Assembly (NCBI RefSeq): GCF_021462225.1
Contig: NC_061795.1
Location: 2,743,001-2,807,000, forward strand
Reading direction: 5' to 3'
Length of the DNA stretch: 64,000 nt
Source of the DNA: Girardinichthys multiradiatus
Taxonomy: Eukaryota; Chordata; Actinopteri; Cyprinodontiformes; Goodeidae
Under the pieces are notes generated by a model. That model saw only the letters and a list, made by a program, of their open reading frames with translations, had not been told where the DNA came from and did no database searches. Positions 1 through 17,940 of the stretch are shown here, in pieces. Every line of letters begins with the position of its first letter. Position 1 is the stretch's first letter. Both the position numbers and the translations under genes were made by a program.

Positions 1-1100
1 CTTGTATTTCAACAAAACTTTAAAAAAGGTATAGTATATGCTTTTTTTAATGCTTTTATTTTCTCTGTACTACTCTAGTGTAGAGCTGCACAACACATCA
101 AATCGGAATCGCCAGAGCAATATCATTATGTCAACTATCACAATCGTAAAGGAATACTAATACTAGTGTTTAAAAGGATGCAATACATCAAGTGTCAGGA
201 ATTCATGCCCTACCTATCCATAATAAATCTGGCCAGTGGAATGGACTCTAACTGTCCTAAATGCACACATGATGCAGATTTTTAGCTGCTGAAAAGCTAA
301 ACCTCACAGAGAGGGGTGGAGACCTTGTGTAATGGTAAAGAAAGAAAAGTAAGACATCGTAATTGATACTGACAGCACAGTGATAGTATCACAATTAGAT
401 ATTTTTCTGATATTGTCCAGCTCTATTTTGAGGCTATAGCCACAAATTGTACAGGAGAAAAGAAGCCAACACCTCAGAATGGTCATTGACACACTGACTA
501 TATCCCAATTTACTTCTGCTCCAGTCTCTCCTCAATCTGTAGCTTGTATGCTAAACCAAACAATCATGAAAAGCCATGAGCCAACATAAACACAATTAAA
601 CTATTAACCATCAGAAATACAAGACTGTTTTAGCAACATCACAAAGTAGCTTTTCCCATTTCGAAAAGACAAACATAACTCTCCACAAAGCTTCTTTTTG
701 TGTACAATGATGATGCACTTTTGTGAACAAGTACAGTCATGGTGGAAAGTGATCAAATGGCTAGAAATATGCATGGTTAGATTATATTTACCCAATAAAT
801 GAGAACATCTAATCAACACTGCATTTTTTATGATGATCAAAACAGAAACAAAGAGATGCTGGCCTCTCACTACAAGCCCATCTCTCTTTCCCTTACCAGA
901 TGGGTGGGAGTGGCCCTCTTCAACATGACCACATACATTTAAAGAAAGAAAAACATCCTAATCTCTAGAAATCCTTCAAAGCTCACAGGTCTGATCTGAT
1001 TGTAATAAGGCTGAATAGTAAGACACATTACTGGATTCTCTACTGAAAGTGCACAGACAACAATCCGGGTTGACAGATGACCAAGAGCTGAGCTGAACGC
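1..1100. other. AT-rich non-coding stretch
   Basis: No exon with conserved protein sequence, no RNA gene and no recognisable repeat can be supported here. The longest open frames are under 90 codons and do not resemble a known family. It could be intron or 3' sequence of a gene outside the window. Confidence 0.5.
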
Positions 1101-1399
1101 TCCACTGTCCTCCTGATGAAACGTGGCTGTCCATGAAGCTCTTGTTTCATCGATTATCTGTCTGTCTGCAGGAGGATCTGAGAGGCCAGGCTGGTGGACA
1201 GGCGGACTCTTTCCCTTTGTCTCACCTTCTGTGGAAGCGGAGCCGCTACAACAGATAACATCACTGCTCCCAGCGCGTCATGCAGCGTGCAGGGGATGGA
1301 GCAGATGTGGGCACCTGTTTTGTTTTGCTACATAAAGCCTAAAACCATATTGTCTAAAAACATGGCTCCCTTGCTTCACATGATCAGCTGTGCAATAAT

Positions 1400-2060
1400 A
1401 GCAGGTAAATATTTTGTAGGCAGAGGACGTCTCTGGAGCAGCATCTGCTGCTGATGACCTGCAGGTGTTTACTAGGCCCGCGGCGCTGACTGACAGGTGG
1501 CACCGGGCAGTTCAGACAGCTACGCAGTCAGTAAATGATGGAGACATTCAGACTTACCTCAGTGCCACGCGGACTGAACTTTCATCCTGTCCCGTCATCA
1601 TGGCTCCTTCCAAATATTACCAAAAAACTACACAAGAATAAATGTATCTTGGCGTGTTGCCCTCTGGATAAAAATAGAGGAGTGCGCACTCTCCTCGGCG
1701 CCGGCGAACGGACCGAGCAAACGCAACTTCTCACCTCGAGTTCTGCGTCACCATTTCGAAACTAGCACAAAAATGACCTTAAAGGAATTAAACCCATGAT
1801 ATGAGCTATTAATTAGGTGTTGCACCGCATCTCTGTGCTGCTCTGCCCGGGCGCCTCAGCTTCGGTTGAAGCTCGACACGCACAGTGAGTGAGAGAGAGA
1901 GGCGCTACGGCTGCTGCCGCGAGATGAGCCGAAAAAAACGCGTCCACACGCTGCCGTGCCTTCTTCTTTCTCCTAGGTACACACCGGGAGGGAGCCGCAA
2001 TGCGTCAGCAAGCCACGCCTTCCCCGAGGAAAAATAAATCGGCGGCAGAGTGACGTCATA
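1400..2060 (-). promoter_or_regulatory. CpG-rich promoter-like region of an unidentified gene
   Basis: The stretch is rich in CpG and GC compared with the AT-rich flanks and carries a full CRE palindrome at its right end. Read on the minus strand, the CRE is followed by an AT-rich TTTATTTTT block and then GC-rich 5'-UTR-like sequence, which suggests transcription toward position 1. No coding exon could be recognised, so the gene is not named. Orientation is inference; it could also serve a plus-strand or divergent transcript. Confidence 0.4.
2051..2058. promoter_or_regulatory. consensus CRE site TGACGTCA
   Basis: The perfect 8-bp cAMP-response element palindrome TGACGTCA is present at the edge of the CpG-rich stretch. 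CREB/ATF proteins bind this motif and full sites are enriched near transcription starts. Function here is inferred from motif and context only. Confidence 0.45.
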
Positions 2061-2418
2061 CAACCGGTATGATTTTACATTTTTTGGGGAAAAAAAAAAC
2101 AGATACAGAGTTTATAACACAAAAGAGAAAGCTTTGTTCTTCACAATTTACACAAACGCACTGACTGAACACCAGCAATCCCAGCAGCTTTAGACCATTT
2201 TACTAATTTTACGGAATAAACCAGAAAAATAATCTAAATGTCAACTTTTGAAATTTGGAATATCCGCGTTTTACCTTTTCCCTATTTTACGTTGCAAAGC
2301 AGTTTTTCATCGATCTGGGATCAGAAGTTACACCTGTTCTATAGAAAAGCATAAGTGTGAACAAAAATGTAGCCTACTTTGTTTTCATTATAGAGTAAAA
2401 TATAACTTGATTTGATCT

Positions 2419-4660
2419 AAATTTAATTTAATTCAAAATTACTTTATTAATCCCAAAGGGAAACTAAATGTTGTTGTAGCTCATTATGAAGGTTTCCTCA
2501 AAAAGCCGTTGTAGATGCTGATATCTGTGGGCAGGAAGGATCTCCTGTAGCGTCCGTCTTACAGCAGATCTGAAGAAGCCTCTGACTGAAGACACTCTGT
2601 TGTTGTAGGACAGTCTGATGAAGAGGATGCTCAGGGTTCTCCATGATGTTCTTCATTTTATGAAGAATCCTTCTTTCCACAATGATCTCCAGAGGTTCCA
2701 GAGGAGTCCCCAGAACAGAACCAGTATTCTTTATCACCTTGTTGAGCTTTTTTAAGTCCCTGGCTCTGATGCTGCTTCCCCAGCAGATGATGGCAGAAGA
2801 GATCACACTCTCCACAACAGACTTATAGAAGATATGCAGCATCTTGCTGCAAACACCAAAGGACCTAAGCTTCCTCAAGAAGTACAGTCTACTCTGTCCC
2901 TTCTTGTAGATGACTTCACAGTTGCATCTCCACTCTAGTCTGTTGTCCAGGTGAACACCGAGGTATTTATACTCCTCCACCACCTCCACCTCTTCTCCCA
3001 TGATAGAAATAGTTTTTGACTTATTCCTGTTTCTCTTAAAATCTACAATCATCTCCTTTGTTTTAGTCACATTCAAAATGAGATGATTGTTTCCACACCA
3101 TGCCACAAAGCGGTCCACCACCTTCCTGTACTCAGCTTCTTGTCCATCTCTGATCCACCCCACGACTGCAGAATCATCCGAGTATTTCTGCAGATGACAG
3201 GAGTCTGTCTTGTACTGGAGGTCTGAGGTGTACAGAGTGAAAAGGAATAGTGAGAGTACAGTCCCCTGTGGTGCTCCTGTGCTGCTGACTACCTGGTTAG
3301 ACAAACAACCCTTCAGTCTCATAAACTGTGGTCTGTTTGTCAGGTAGTCTTTGATCCAGGAGATTGTTGAGGCCTCCACCTGAGTCTTCTGGAGTTTCTG
3401 ACAAAGCAAATCAGGTTGGATTGTATTAAATGTACTGGAGAAATCAAAGAACATGATCCTCACAGTGCTGCTGGCTTTGTCCAGATGACAGTAGGTTTGT
3501 TGAAGCAGGTGTATGATGGCATCTTCAACTCCAACTCCACAGCAATAAGCAAACTGAAGGGGGTTCTGATAGTTTACTGTTTGCTTACTCAGGTGGGCCA
3601 ACAGGAGTCTCTCTAGGACCTTCATGATGTGAGATGTCAGGGCAACAGGTCTATTATCAATGAGGACTGATGGGTGAGTTTTCTTTGGTACCGGAACAAG
3701 ACAGGAGGTCTTCCACAACACCGGAACCTTCTTCTGGGCCAGGCTAAGGTTGAAGAGGTGCTGCAGAATCCCACAGAGCTGCTCTGCACAGGACTTCAGG
3801 ATTCTAGGGCTGACATGATCTGGACCTGCAGTCTTATTCTGATTCAGTCTCTCCAGTTGTCTCTTCACCTGACTTCTTGAGACACACAGGTGGAAGGGGG
3901 AGGCAACGAGAGCATCAGCGTCTTCTGATTTGGTTGAAGGCAAACATGCAGAAACAGAAGGTTCAATGGCTGATGTGGAAGATAAGACATTTGAGGTATG
4001 AGAGGAAAGCTCCGGGTCAAAGGAGAGTGGAATATCTGTTTGGCTGTGAGCAGGAGAGGAGGATGCGAAGCTCGTTTCTGAAGTGAACCTATTGAAGAAT
4101 GTGTTCAGTTCATTGGCTCTGTCCAGACCTTCATCGGTCTGATCATCCTTTTGCCTGAAGCCCGTGATCTTCTTCATCCCTGTCCACACATCTCTGATAT
4201 TGTTTGGCTGGAGCTTGCTCTCCAGCTTCTTCTTGTACACCTCATTGCTGTCTCTCAGTTTGACTTTAGGTTGCTTCTGTATTCTCCTCAATAATTCTCT
4301 GTCTCCCTCTCTGCAGGCTCTTTTTTTCTTGTTAAGCAGGTCCTTCAGGTCACTGGTGATCCAGGGTTTGTCATTGGGAAATGCTATTGTCCACACAGAA
4401 GTTTTTATAGTCGATCACACACTCAGTTATGGCATGATGTCCTCTCCATGTGCCTGGCACAGTGCATCCCAATCTGTAGACTCAAAACAACCTTGCAGTA
4501 GCAGAGGGTGAAGCATGGTTAAAATCACCAGATACTGCTACAAACGCATTAGGGTGTTGTGTCTGTAAGTTAGCAACAACTGAGCTGATGACATCACATG
4601 CAGTGTCGGCAAACAGCTAAAGGTGGAATGTAAACCGTTGCCAAAATAACACTGGTGAAT
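2419..4660 (-). mobile_element. LINE copy 1 (L2/Rex-like non-LTR retrotransposon), 5'-truncated
   Basis: On the minus strand the copy contains a remnant of the APE endonuclease (SGDFNH motif near 4,520), a long reverse-transcriptase frame, and a 3' end of the form CCCTTTGGGATTAATAAAGTA followed by a TTGAATT-rich tail at 2,419-2,460. The same 3' end closes the copies at 19.7-21.9 kb and 25.6-26.2 kb, so the three are one family. Compared with copy 2, this copy has lost the segment between the SGDFNH motif and the ALQGCFEATDWD region. The left boundary is firm; the right (5') boundary is approximate. The clade (L2/CR1/Rex-like) is judged from protein style, not from a tree. Confidence 0.85.
2498..4396 (-). 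pseudogene. LINE reverse transcriptase, 632-codon open frame
   Basis: This long open frame encodes the linker and reverse transcriptase of a non-LTR retrotransposon. Visible RT motifs are FDFSSTFNTI (motif A region), STGAPQGTVLS, and the catalytic box YSDD near plus position 3,180, where an alanine-to-serine change from the usual YADD is shared by the sister copy. The frame ends with an aberrant tail: relative to copy 3 one base is missing in the KTERYRR region near 2,550, so the normal C-terminus is lost. The endonuclease is truncated upstream. It is therefore a dead copy of a mobile-element gene, not a host gene. Confidence 0.85.
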
Positions 4661-5687
4661 ATGTTCTGTGTTTAGATAATTTGATGTTTTTAAACAGAAA
4701 TAAATAAAAAAAAAACAAGAGGTTCTTTAAGAAAAAGAAAATCAGATTCTATTTGATTTTTGCATTTTAAACTGAGAAACATGCTAATTGTTTTCCTTTT
4801 GTGGTCAAAAATAGATAAGTAGAAAATTAATTCTGCATAGATTTCTGTGTGATGTTTAAAATAATAAAAACATAAAATCGCTGGCAAAGAGAAACGTAAA
4901 ATGAACACTACAAAACATAGATGAACAGGATCACATTTATAAACACATAACTAACATTTTGATGATTCTAGACAAAGTTAGTTGAGGAGGGTGTCAGAAA
5001 TTGACAAAACAGGCAATTTATGTTGCTCTTTGCTAGTGATTTTATATATATTTTTTTATTTTAAACATAAAAAGCAATTTTAAGTTTATGCTGATCTGTA
5101 AAAAAAAATAAGAGCTCATATTTCAATGTTATATTTTCACCAATAAAACAAAATCAAATAGCCACTAGTTACCGATATTCATAAATAGTTTCTAATTAGA
5201 AAAGCTAATCCAACTTTTAAAATGCAAAAGTCACATCAAAGCGATTTTATGATATTGCATATGAAACATTAAAGGTTTTTGCTTTTCAAATGAAGTGTTA
5301 TTGTAAAGCAAGCTTCTTTTCACATTTTGGATATTTTTTTATTTAATATTATTTAGTGGAGATAGTCCAAATATTCATATTCAAGCTGAGGTTGACCTTG
5401 ACGTACGGCACTACTGTACAATATCAGCAGATCAGTTTACAGCCGCCAAAACAAACAGCTTCACCTCTTCAACAGACCTAATAGTGTCATCTTGTGGCTT
5501 CAGAGGGATACAACAGTGAGACATTTCTGTTAATTAACACTATCCTTGTCAAAAGCTGCAAGGTCATTGAGAAGATGCTAAAGTGTTGGTTAAATCTAAA
5601 TCATTCAGAAACTAGCCCAGATTAGCAGGTCTGAAACCTATGAGGATCACAGTCTCCTTGTACAATGACATTATGTATCAACACATG
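4661..5687. other. AT-rich intergenic sequence
   Basis: Mostly A/T-rich sequence with poly-A/T runs. I see no exon, RNA gene or repeat family that I can name. Confidence 0.5.
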
Positions 5688-5739
5688 CAGTGCCTTGCAA
5701 AAGCATTATACCCCTTTTTATAACACAAATTTCAATGTA

Positions 5740-7307
5740 CAGGTCCTTCTCAAAATATTAGCATATTGTGATAAAGTTCATTATTTTCTATAATGTAATG
5801 ATGAAAATTTAACAGTCATATATTTTAGATTCATTGCACACTAACTGAAATATTTCAGGTCTTTTATTGTCTTAATACGGATGATTTTGGCATACAGCTC
5901 ATGAAAACCCAAAATTCCTATCTCACAAAATTAGCATATTTCATTCGACCAATAAAAGAAAAGTGTTTTTAATACAAACAACGTCAACCTTCAAATAATC
6001 ATGTACTGTTATGCACTCAATACTTGGTCGGGAATCCTTTTGCAGAAATGACTGCTTCAATGTGGCGTGGCATGGAGGCAATCAGCCTGTGGCACTGCTG
6101 AGGTCTTATGGAGGCCCAGGATGCTTCGATAGCGGCCTTTAGCTCATCCAGAGTGTTGGGTCTTGAGTGTCTCAACGTTCTCTTCACAATATCCCACAGA
6201 TTCTCTATGGGGTTCAGGTCAGGAGAGTTGGCAGGCCAATTGAGCACAGTGATACCATGGTCAGTAAACCATTTACCAGAGGTTTTGGCACTGTGAGCAG
6301 GTGCCAGGTCGTGCTGAAAAATGAAATCTTCATCTCCATAAAGCTCTTCAGCAGATGGAAGCATGAAGTGCTCCAAAATCTCCTGATAGCTAGCTGCATT
6401 GACCCTGCCCTTGATAAAACACAGTGGACCAACACCAGCAGCTGACACGTCACCCCAGACCATCACTGACTGTGGGTACTTGACACTGGACTTCTGGCAT
6501 TTTGGCATTTCCTTCTCCCCAGTCTTCCTCCAGACTCTGGCACCTTGATTTCCGAATGACATGCAGAATTTGCTTTCATCCGAAAGAAGTACTTTGGACC
6601 ACTGAGCAACAGTCCAGTGCTGCTTCTCTGTAGCCCAGGACTGGGGAATGCGGCACCTGTAGCCCATTTCCTGCACACGCCTGTGCACGGTGGCTCTGGA
6701 TGTTTCTACTCCAGACTCAGTCCACTGCTTCCGCAGGTCCCCCAAGGTCTGGAATCGGCCCTTCTCCACAATCTTCCTCAGGGTCTGGTCACCTCTTCTC
6801 GTTGTGCAGCGTTTTCTGCCACACTTTTTCCTTCCAACAGACTTCCCACTGAGGTGCCTTGATACAGCACTCTGGGAACAGCCTATTCGTTCAGAAATGT
6901 CTTTCTGTGTCTTACCCTCTTGCTTGAGGGTGTCAATAGTGGCCTTCTGGACAGCAGTCAGGTCGGCAGTCTTACCCATGATTGGGGTTTTGAGTGATGA
7001 ACCAGGCTGGGAGTTTTAAAGGCCTCAGGAATCTTTTGCAGGTGTTTAGAGTTAACTCGTTGATTCAGATGATTAGGTTCATAGCTCGTTTAGAGACCCT
7101 TTTAATAATATGCTAATTTTGTGAGATAGGAATTTTGGGTTTTCATGAGCTGTATGCCAAAATCATCCGTATTAAGACAATAAAAGACCTGTAATATTTC
7201 AGTTAGTGTGCAATGAATCTAAAATATATGAATGTTAAATTTTCATCATTACATTATGGAAAATAATGAACTTTATCACAATATGCTAATTGTTTGAGAA
7301 GGACCTG
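5740..7307 (-). mobile_element. Tc1-like transposon, family B copy 1
   Basis: It begins CAGGTCCTTCTCAAAATATT and ends with the reverse complement, flanked on both sides by TA (5,738-5,739 and 7,308-7,309), the Tc1/mariner target duplication. Terminal repeats are about 200 bp and nearly identical, with internal direct repeats containing TTAGCATATT. It lies inside an older Tc1-like element. It carries a transposase frame with a 42-bp in-frame deletion, which explains its 1,568-bp length against about 1,610 bp for its sisters. Confidence 0.95.
6017..6979 (-). CDS. Tc1-like transposase with internal 14-codon deletion
   Basis: The 320-residue open frame encodes a Tc1/mariner cut-and-paste transposase. 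The order is an N-terminal paired-like helix-turn-helix DNA-binding domain (about residues 1-110), then the RNase H-like catalytic domain with LSDESKF (first D), FQHDLAPAH (second D) and NPIENLW (E), with 34 residues between the last two (DD34E). It starts at the same [10 protein letters not shown] methionine as its sisters. Relative to the intact copy at 29,304-30,308 it lacks 14 residues after RCRIPQ, in the linker between the two domains. The frame is otherwise open; activity is doubtful. Confidence 0.9.
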   Translation of the reverse strand: MGKTADLTAVQKATIDTLKQEGKTQKDISERIGCSQSAVSRHLSGKSVGRKKCGRKRCTTRRGDQTLRKIVEKGRFQTLGDLRKQWTESGVETSRATVHRRVQEMGYRCRIPQSWATEKQHWTVAQWSKVLLSDESKFCMSFGNQGARVWRKTGEKEMPKCQKSSVKYPQSVMVWGDVSAAGVGPLCFIKGRVNAASYQEILEHFMLPSAEELYGDEDFIFQHDLAPAHSAKTSGKWFTDHGITVLNWPANSPDLNPIENLWDIVKRTLRHSRPNTLDELKAAIEASWASIRPQQCHRLIASMPRHIEAVISAKGFPTKY

Positions 7308-8050
7308 TATTTTATTAGGGATTTCTTCATAGACCAACACAAAGCAGTAAATCGTGAAGTCAAAGGAACAGTGAGGCTTGCATTCATATCCAGCTACCCT
7401 GAGCGAATAATTTATAGAACTACCTTTTGCGGCTATTACAGCTGCAAGACTATTTGGGCTACTGTCTACCAGCTTTGCAGATAGAGAATGACATTTTTAC
7501 CCATTCTTCTTTACAAAATAGGTCGGTCTCAGTGGGACTTGATGGAGAGCATCCGTGAACAGCGATTTTTTAACACTTCCCACACATTCTTAATTGGGTT
7601 CGACTCTGGACATTGAAGTGGCTATTCTAACAAATGATCTCACCATTCCTAGCTCTGGATGTATATTAAGGGTTGTGTCCTACAGGGAGGCGAACCAGCT
7701 CCCTGTAAGCCTGAAGTGTCTTTCAGCCCCTAAAGTTTTTTTCCCTGGGATTTCTTCACATTTAGCATTATCCAGCTTCCTTTCTACTCTGAACAGTTTC
7801 TTTCCCGCATGCCAAAGCATGATGGTGCCACCACCGTGTTCAACTATGGGTACAGCATGTTGAACAGTTGAACTTAGCTCTCAAAATACTTTTTCACAGA
7901 GGTTTGCTGTTTTTTAATGTTTTTGACCTTTTTTTAACATTTGTTCTTTTGTTTTGGGACTCTCCCACTGCTTCTAGTTGTCCAATCAACTGATTCTCTC
8001 ACCTGAGCTGTGGATCTCTGCAGTTCCCACAGTTACCATGGGCCTTTTGG

Positions 8051-8361
8051 ATTTCATTTTTCAGCACGACCTGGCACCTGCACACAGTGCCAAAACCACT
8101 GGTAAATGGTTTACTGACCATGGTATCACTGTGCTCAATTGGCCTGCCAACTCTCCTGACCTGAACCCCATAGAGAATCTGTGGGATATTGTGAAGAGAA
8201 CGTTGAGAGACTCAAGACCCAACACTCTGGATGAGCTAAAGGCCGCTATCGAAGCATCCTGGGCCTCCATAAGACCTCAGCAGTGCCACAGGCTGATTGC
8301 CTCCATGCCACGCCGCATTGAAGCAGTCATTTCTGCCAAAGGATTCCCGACCAAGTATTGA
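8051..8361 (+). pseudogene. Tc1-like transposase, C-terminal fragment
   Basis: The frame covers the last 103 residues of the family B transposase, from DFIFQHD through NPIENLW to the terminal KGFPTKY. It contains the second catalytic D and the E but lacks the DNA-binding domain and the first D. The short lead-in MSNQLILSP comes from the older neighbouring element and is not transposase. Confidence 0.9.
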
Positions 8362-8638
8362 GTGCATAACTGTACATGATTATTTGAAGGTTGACGTTTT
8401 TTGTATTAAAAACACTTTTCTTTTATTGGTCGGATGAAATATGCTAATTTTGTGAGATAGGAATTTTGGGTTTTCATGATCTGTATGCCAAAATCATCCG
8501 TATTAAGACAATAAAAGACCTGAAATATTTCAGTTAGTGTGCAATGAATCTAAAATATATGAATGTTAAATTTCCATCATTACATTATGGAAAATAATGA
8601 ACTTTATCACAATATGCTAATATTTTGAGAAGGACCTG
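8051..8638 (+). mobile_element. Tc1-like family B copy 2, 3' half only
   Basis: From ATTTCATTTTTCAGCACGAC onward the sequence follows family B in plus orientation through the transposase C-terminus and the whole right terminal repeat, ending at 8,638 before TA. The left half is missing; instead the copy is fused directly to the older Tc1-like element that ends at about 8,050. It arose by deletion, recombination or abortive repair. The remaining sequence is very close to the other family B copies. Confidence 0.9.
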
Positions 8639-8869
8639 TATACTCAAGGCTCATGCAATCTATGATGCAGAACTAAATACATTTGTAGATGAATTATACC
8701 TAAACGCAACGTTAGTAACAAACACATTTTGTTGGAACACAGGACTGCTTTTGTGAAATGGTTCAAACCATAATGTGGAGATTAAATTAGAGAAGTAATG
8801 TAGGTAGTATGTAACATCCCATATACAAAGTTGCATTTGCCATTGGCCAGCCATTGTGGTTATGGTTGG
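8639..8869. other. intergenic, nothing recognised
   Basis: AT-rich sequence between two transposon remnants, with no supported feature. Confidence 0.4.
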
Positions 8870-9300
8870 TCACTCTAGCACAAGCAGCGCGCCCAGGTTG
8901 ATCCCACTAGCGTTCTATGCGGTTGAGGTCAGAGCTTCAGGTAGACCGTTCCATCCACTCCACTCCCAATTTCTGAAGGTGGTTTTTGATAAACCGCTCT
9001 TTGTGTGGGCGTTTACATCCAGACGTTTAGAGTTCGGTCCCTAAGAATGGGGATATGGGATAGCTACTGGTTGTAGAACCTCATCTGTAAGCTACCCTGA
9101 GTCAGTAAGCTGTTTGGCATTTATCAGGAGGATTTGGCAAGTTTCAAATGGTTGCAACCCACATATTCAACTCTTGTCGCTCAACCCACAAATGCATCTT
9201 CCTTACAAATGTGGCACCATTCAAGGGAAAATAAACAAGCTTTTCAAAGGTGTACACGATTTACAGGCAAAAACATTGTTAAAACAAAGAAAAATAATCA
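8870..9300 (-). mobile_element. degenerate Tc1-like remnant (a different family)
   Basis: Phrases such as GCGTTCTATGCGGTTGAGGT match the style of the minus-strand transposase region of another common teleost Tc1-like family, but the frame is heavily decayed and neither terminal repeat is clear. The call rests on recollection of family sequence style; boundaries are approximate. Confidence 0.4.
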
Positions 9301-9394
9301 TCTCCCGAACACAAATGTTTGTACTTTTGTGTCAATTCCTACTTCAGACAGAATTATGACACGAGTAGACAAAGGCAGCAGTCAATATATGTTG

Positions 9395-10630
9395 GCAGAA
9401 CATAATTAACTGTTTATTTTTGAACTTAGGATTTTTACACTGCAAAGCATATGGAGGAATGCTTTCACGGTTCCTCTGACGACCTATACGACATTACAAG
9501 ACAAGAAAATAGCTTTCACCATAAAACACACTGATACAAATGTGTTCCTAAGTTTTGTGCAATATGCAAACACTTCAAGGACTGTACTGCATAAAAAACA
9601 TCTCAACATCATAAGAATGATTTTAGTAAGAAATCCTGTCAAATCTGAACATGCCCACAGTACCATGGAGTCAAACGGGCACACATCGAAATGGACCAGT
9701 GATTAAAATAGACTTTCTGTAAAAATTACTTCTGTTTTTAAGTTGTTCAGGGATACTTGGCCACGATTATCTGAGCTGCAAGAACAAGAACATATGATAG
9801 TACGTTAACATATGATATCTGGCATCTTTACAGAACAGTGGCAAGGCTTTAAGCACTTCACCTTGAGGCTGTACTTATAGTGATATAGGCTATGGCACAG
9901 TCTGACTCCACTGCTCCATAGTATGCCGGGCTGAAATCTGAAGATTGCTAAAAAAACAAAAACAAATAATGTGGGAAAACGTACACTTTCTAAAACATAA
10001 TTAAAAAAAGGAATTTGGATTTATAAAAAACCATTTGGCTTACATAGTCACTGCGAGGACAACAGCAAACTAAAGTTGGTTGTTTTCTTTCCCACCAGTG
10101 CAGATTAAGAGAATAAACCCATGTTAGTGAATTTAACAAGAATGTGTTTTGCTGAAATGTGGTGAAAATCATTGAGAATCTTCATGGATTTTAGGAGAAA
10201 AGTGCACAAACACATTCTTGCTGGTGTCCCATGTTTGAACTCTCCCAGGCTATCCCAAGAAAGGAGGATCATGCAGAGCTCCTCGCCGCAGCTGTAAATC
10301 AGAGTCTCCAGAACGGCTAAGGAGGAACTGAAGGTTTGGTCGCTTTAGATGATTGTCGTTGTCATGTCGTTGGTTGTGTCCTAAAATGTTTTCTGAGACA
10401 CAATCGGTCTATGTCGACATTAGGACTGAAGAGGCTTGTTTCAGATGGAACAAAAATCACTGACATATTAATCACTAAAGCAAGGCAGAATAGTTATAGT
10501 CCACCAGTGTTTTCTAATCACAGTTAGAAGGCAACATGATTATCCTTCCTTGCCACAGGAGCAGTCTTCAAATAGAAAAGAAAGCAGAATTGAAAGAGAG
10601 CGGAAAGAGAAAACAAAAAATCTGCCCGGT
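9395..10630 (-). other. slc2a13: probable slc2a13 3' UTR
   Basis: This non-coding stretch lies directly after the slc2a13 stop codon on the minus strand and contains no repeat. A minus-strand AATAAA at 9,413-9,418 is a candidate end. Nearer signals may be used instead, so the length is inferred. Confidence 0.45.
9413..9418 (-). terminator. candidate poly(A) signal for slc2a13
   Basis: The minus strand reads AATAAA here, about 1.2 kb after the slc2a13 stop codon. It is only a candidate; AATAAA is common in AT-rich DNA. Confidence 0.3.
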
Positions 10631-17517
<6,887 letters not shown>

Positions 17518-17894
17518 AGCTGGGGTTAGTTAGTTAGTTAGTTAGTCAACCTTCGCCTTTTGGGCTAATTGACACATCACGAAGTGGACAGCAGCAAGTT
17601 GAAACAATTCCTGGACGGATTTCACGCATTAAAAACACGGCTCGAAACTAAAAAGATAACACTGCTGCTGTCCACCTTTATGTAAGACATGATCGTCCGC
17701 TGTCAGAATCAGAACCAGCTGTCAGGCTAACAACAGGCGATAAGATCAGATGATTAGCCTCGTTTTGCAGCTTCTACTTAATAGTCTGTCACTGCAGCGG
17801 TATCAGCCGTCCCTCCAAAGCCCAAACTGCACTTTAGCAATAAACTAACAGCACTCATTTGGTTGTTTACCCCGCTGATAGGGCGACTGCTACG

Positions 17895-17930
17895 TGCTCC
17901 GGGCGGCCATGTTGGCGTGACGTAGGCACC
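17895..17930 (-). promoter_or_regulatory. slc2a13 promoter-like motif cluster (YY1- and CRE-like)
   Basis: Plus-strand GGCGGCCATGTTGG contains the YY1 core CCATNTTG, and TGACGTA at 17,918-17,924 is a half-CRE variant. Both lie in a short GC-rich island about 400 bp upstream of the slc2a13 first coding exon. A donor-like GGG|GTAAAC follows at about 17,871 on the minus strand and could end a non-coding first exon joined to 17,520. The motifs are seen; promoter use is inferred. Confidence 0.45.
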
Positions 17931-17940
17931 CTGACTCCAC

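Larger units (their letters stand above)
5688..8050 (-). mobile_element. old degenerate Tc1-like transposon, split by a younger Tc1 copy
   Basis: The left terminal repeat begins CAGTGCCTTGC at 5,688, a well-known teleost Tc1-like end. The sequence breaks off at 5,739 and resumes at 7,310 with TTTTATTAGGG, exactly where the same family continues. The right part, read on the minus strand, holds decayed transposase C-terminal sequence (PNPIKN region near 7,600) and runs to CATGGGCCTTTTGG at about 8,050. The break is caused by insertion of the element at 5,740-7,307 into a TA. The frame is broken by many stops. Confidence 0.75.

Noticed and set aside
6617..7019. Open frames of 81-109 codons opposite the family B transposases (also at 30,019-30,348, 44,885-45,214 and 48,674-48,982)
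   Set aside because: They recur at every copy because the transposase antisense strand happens to be open; they encode no known domain.
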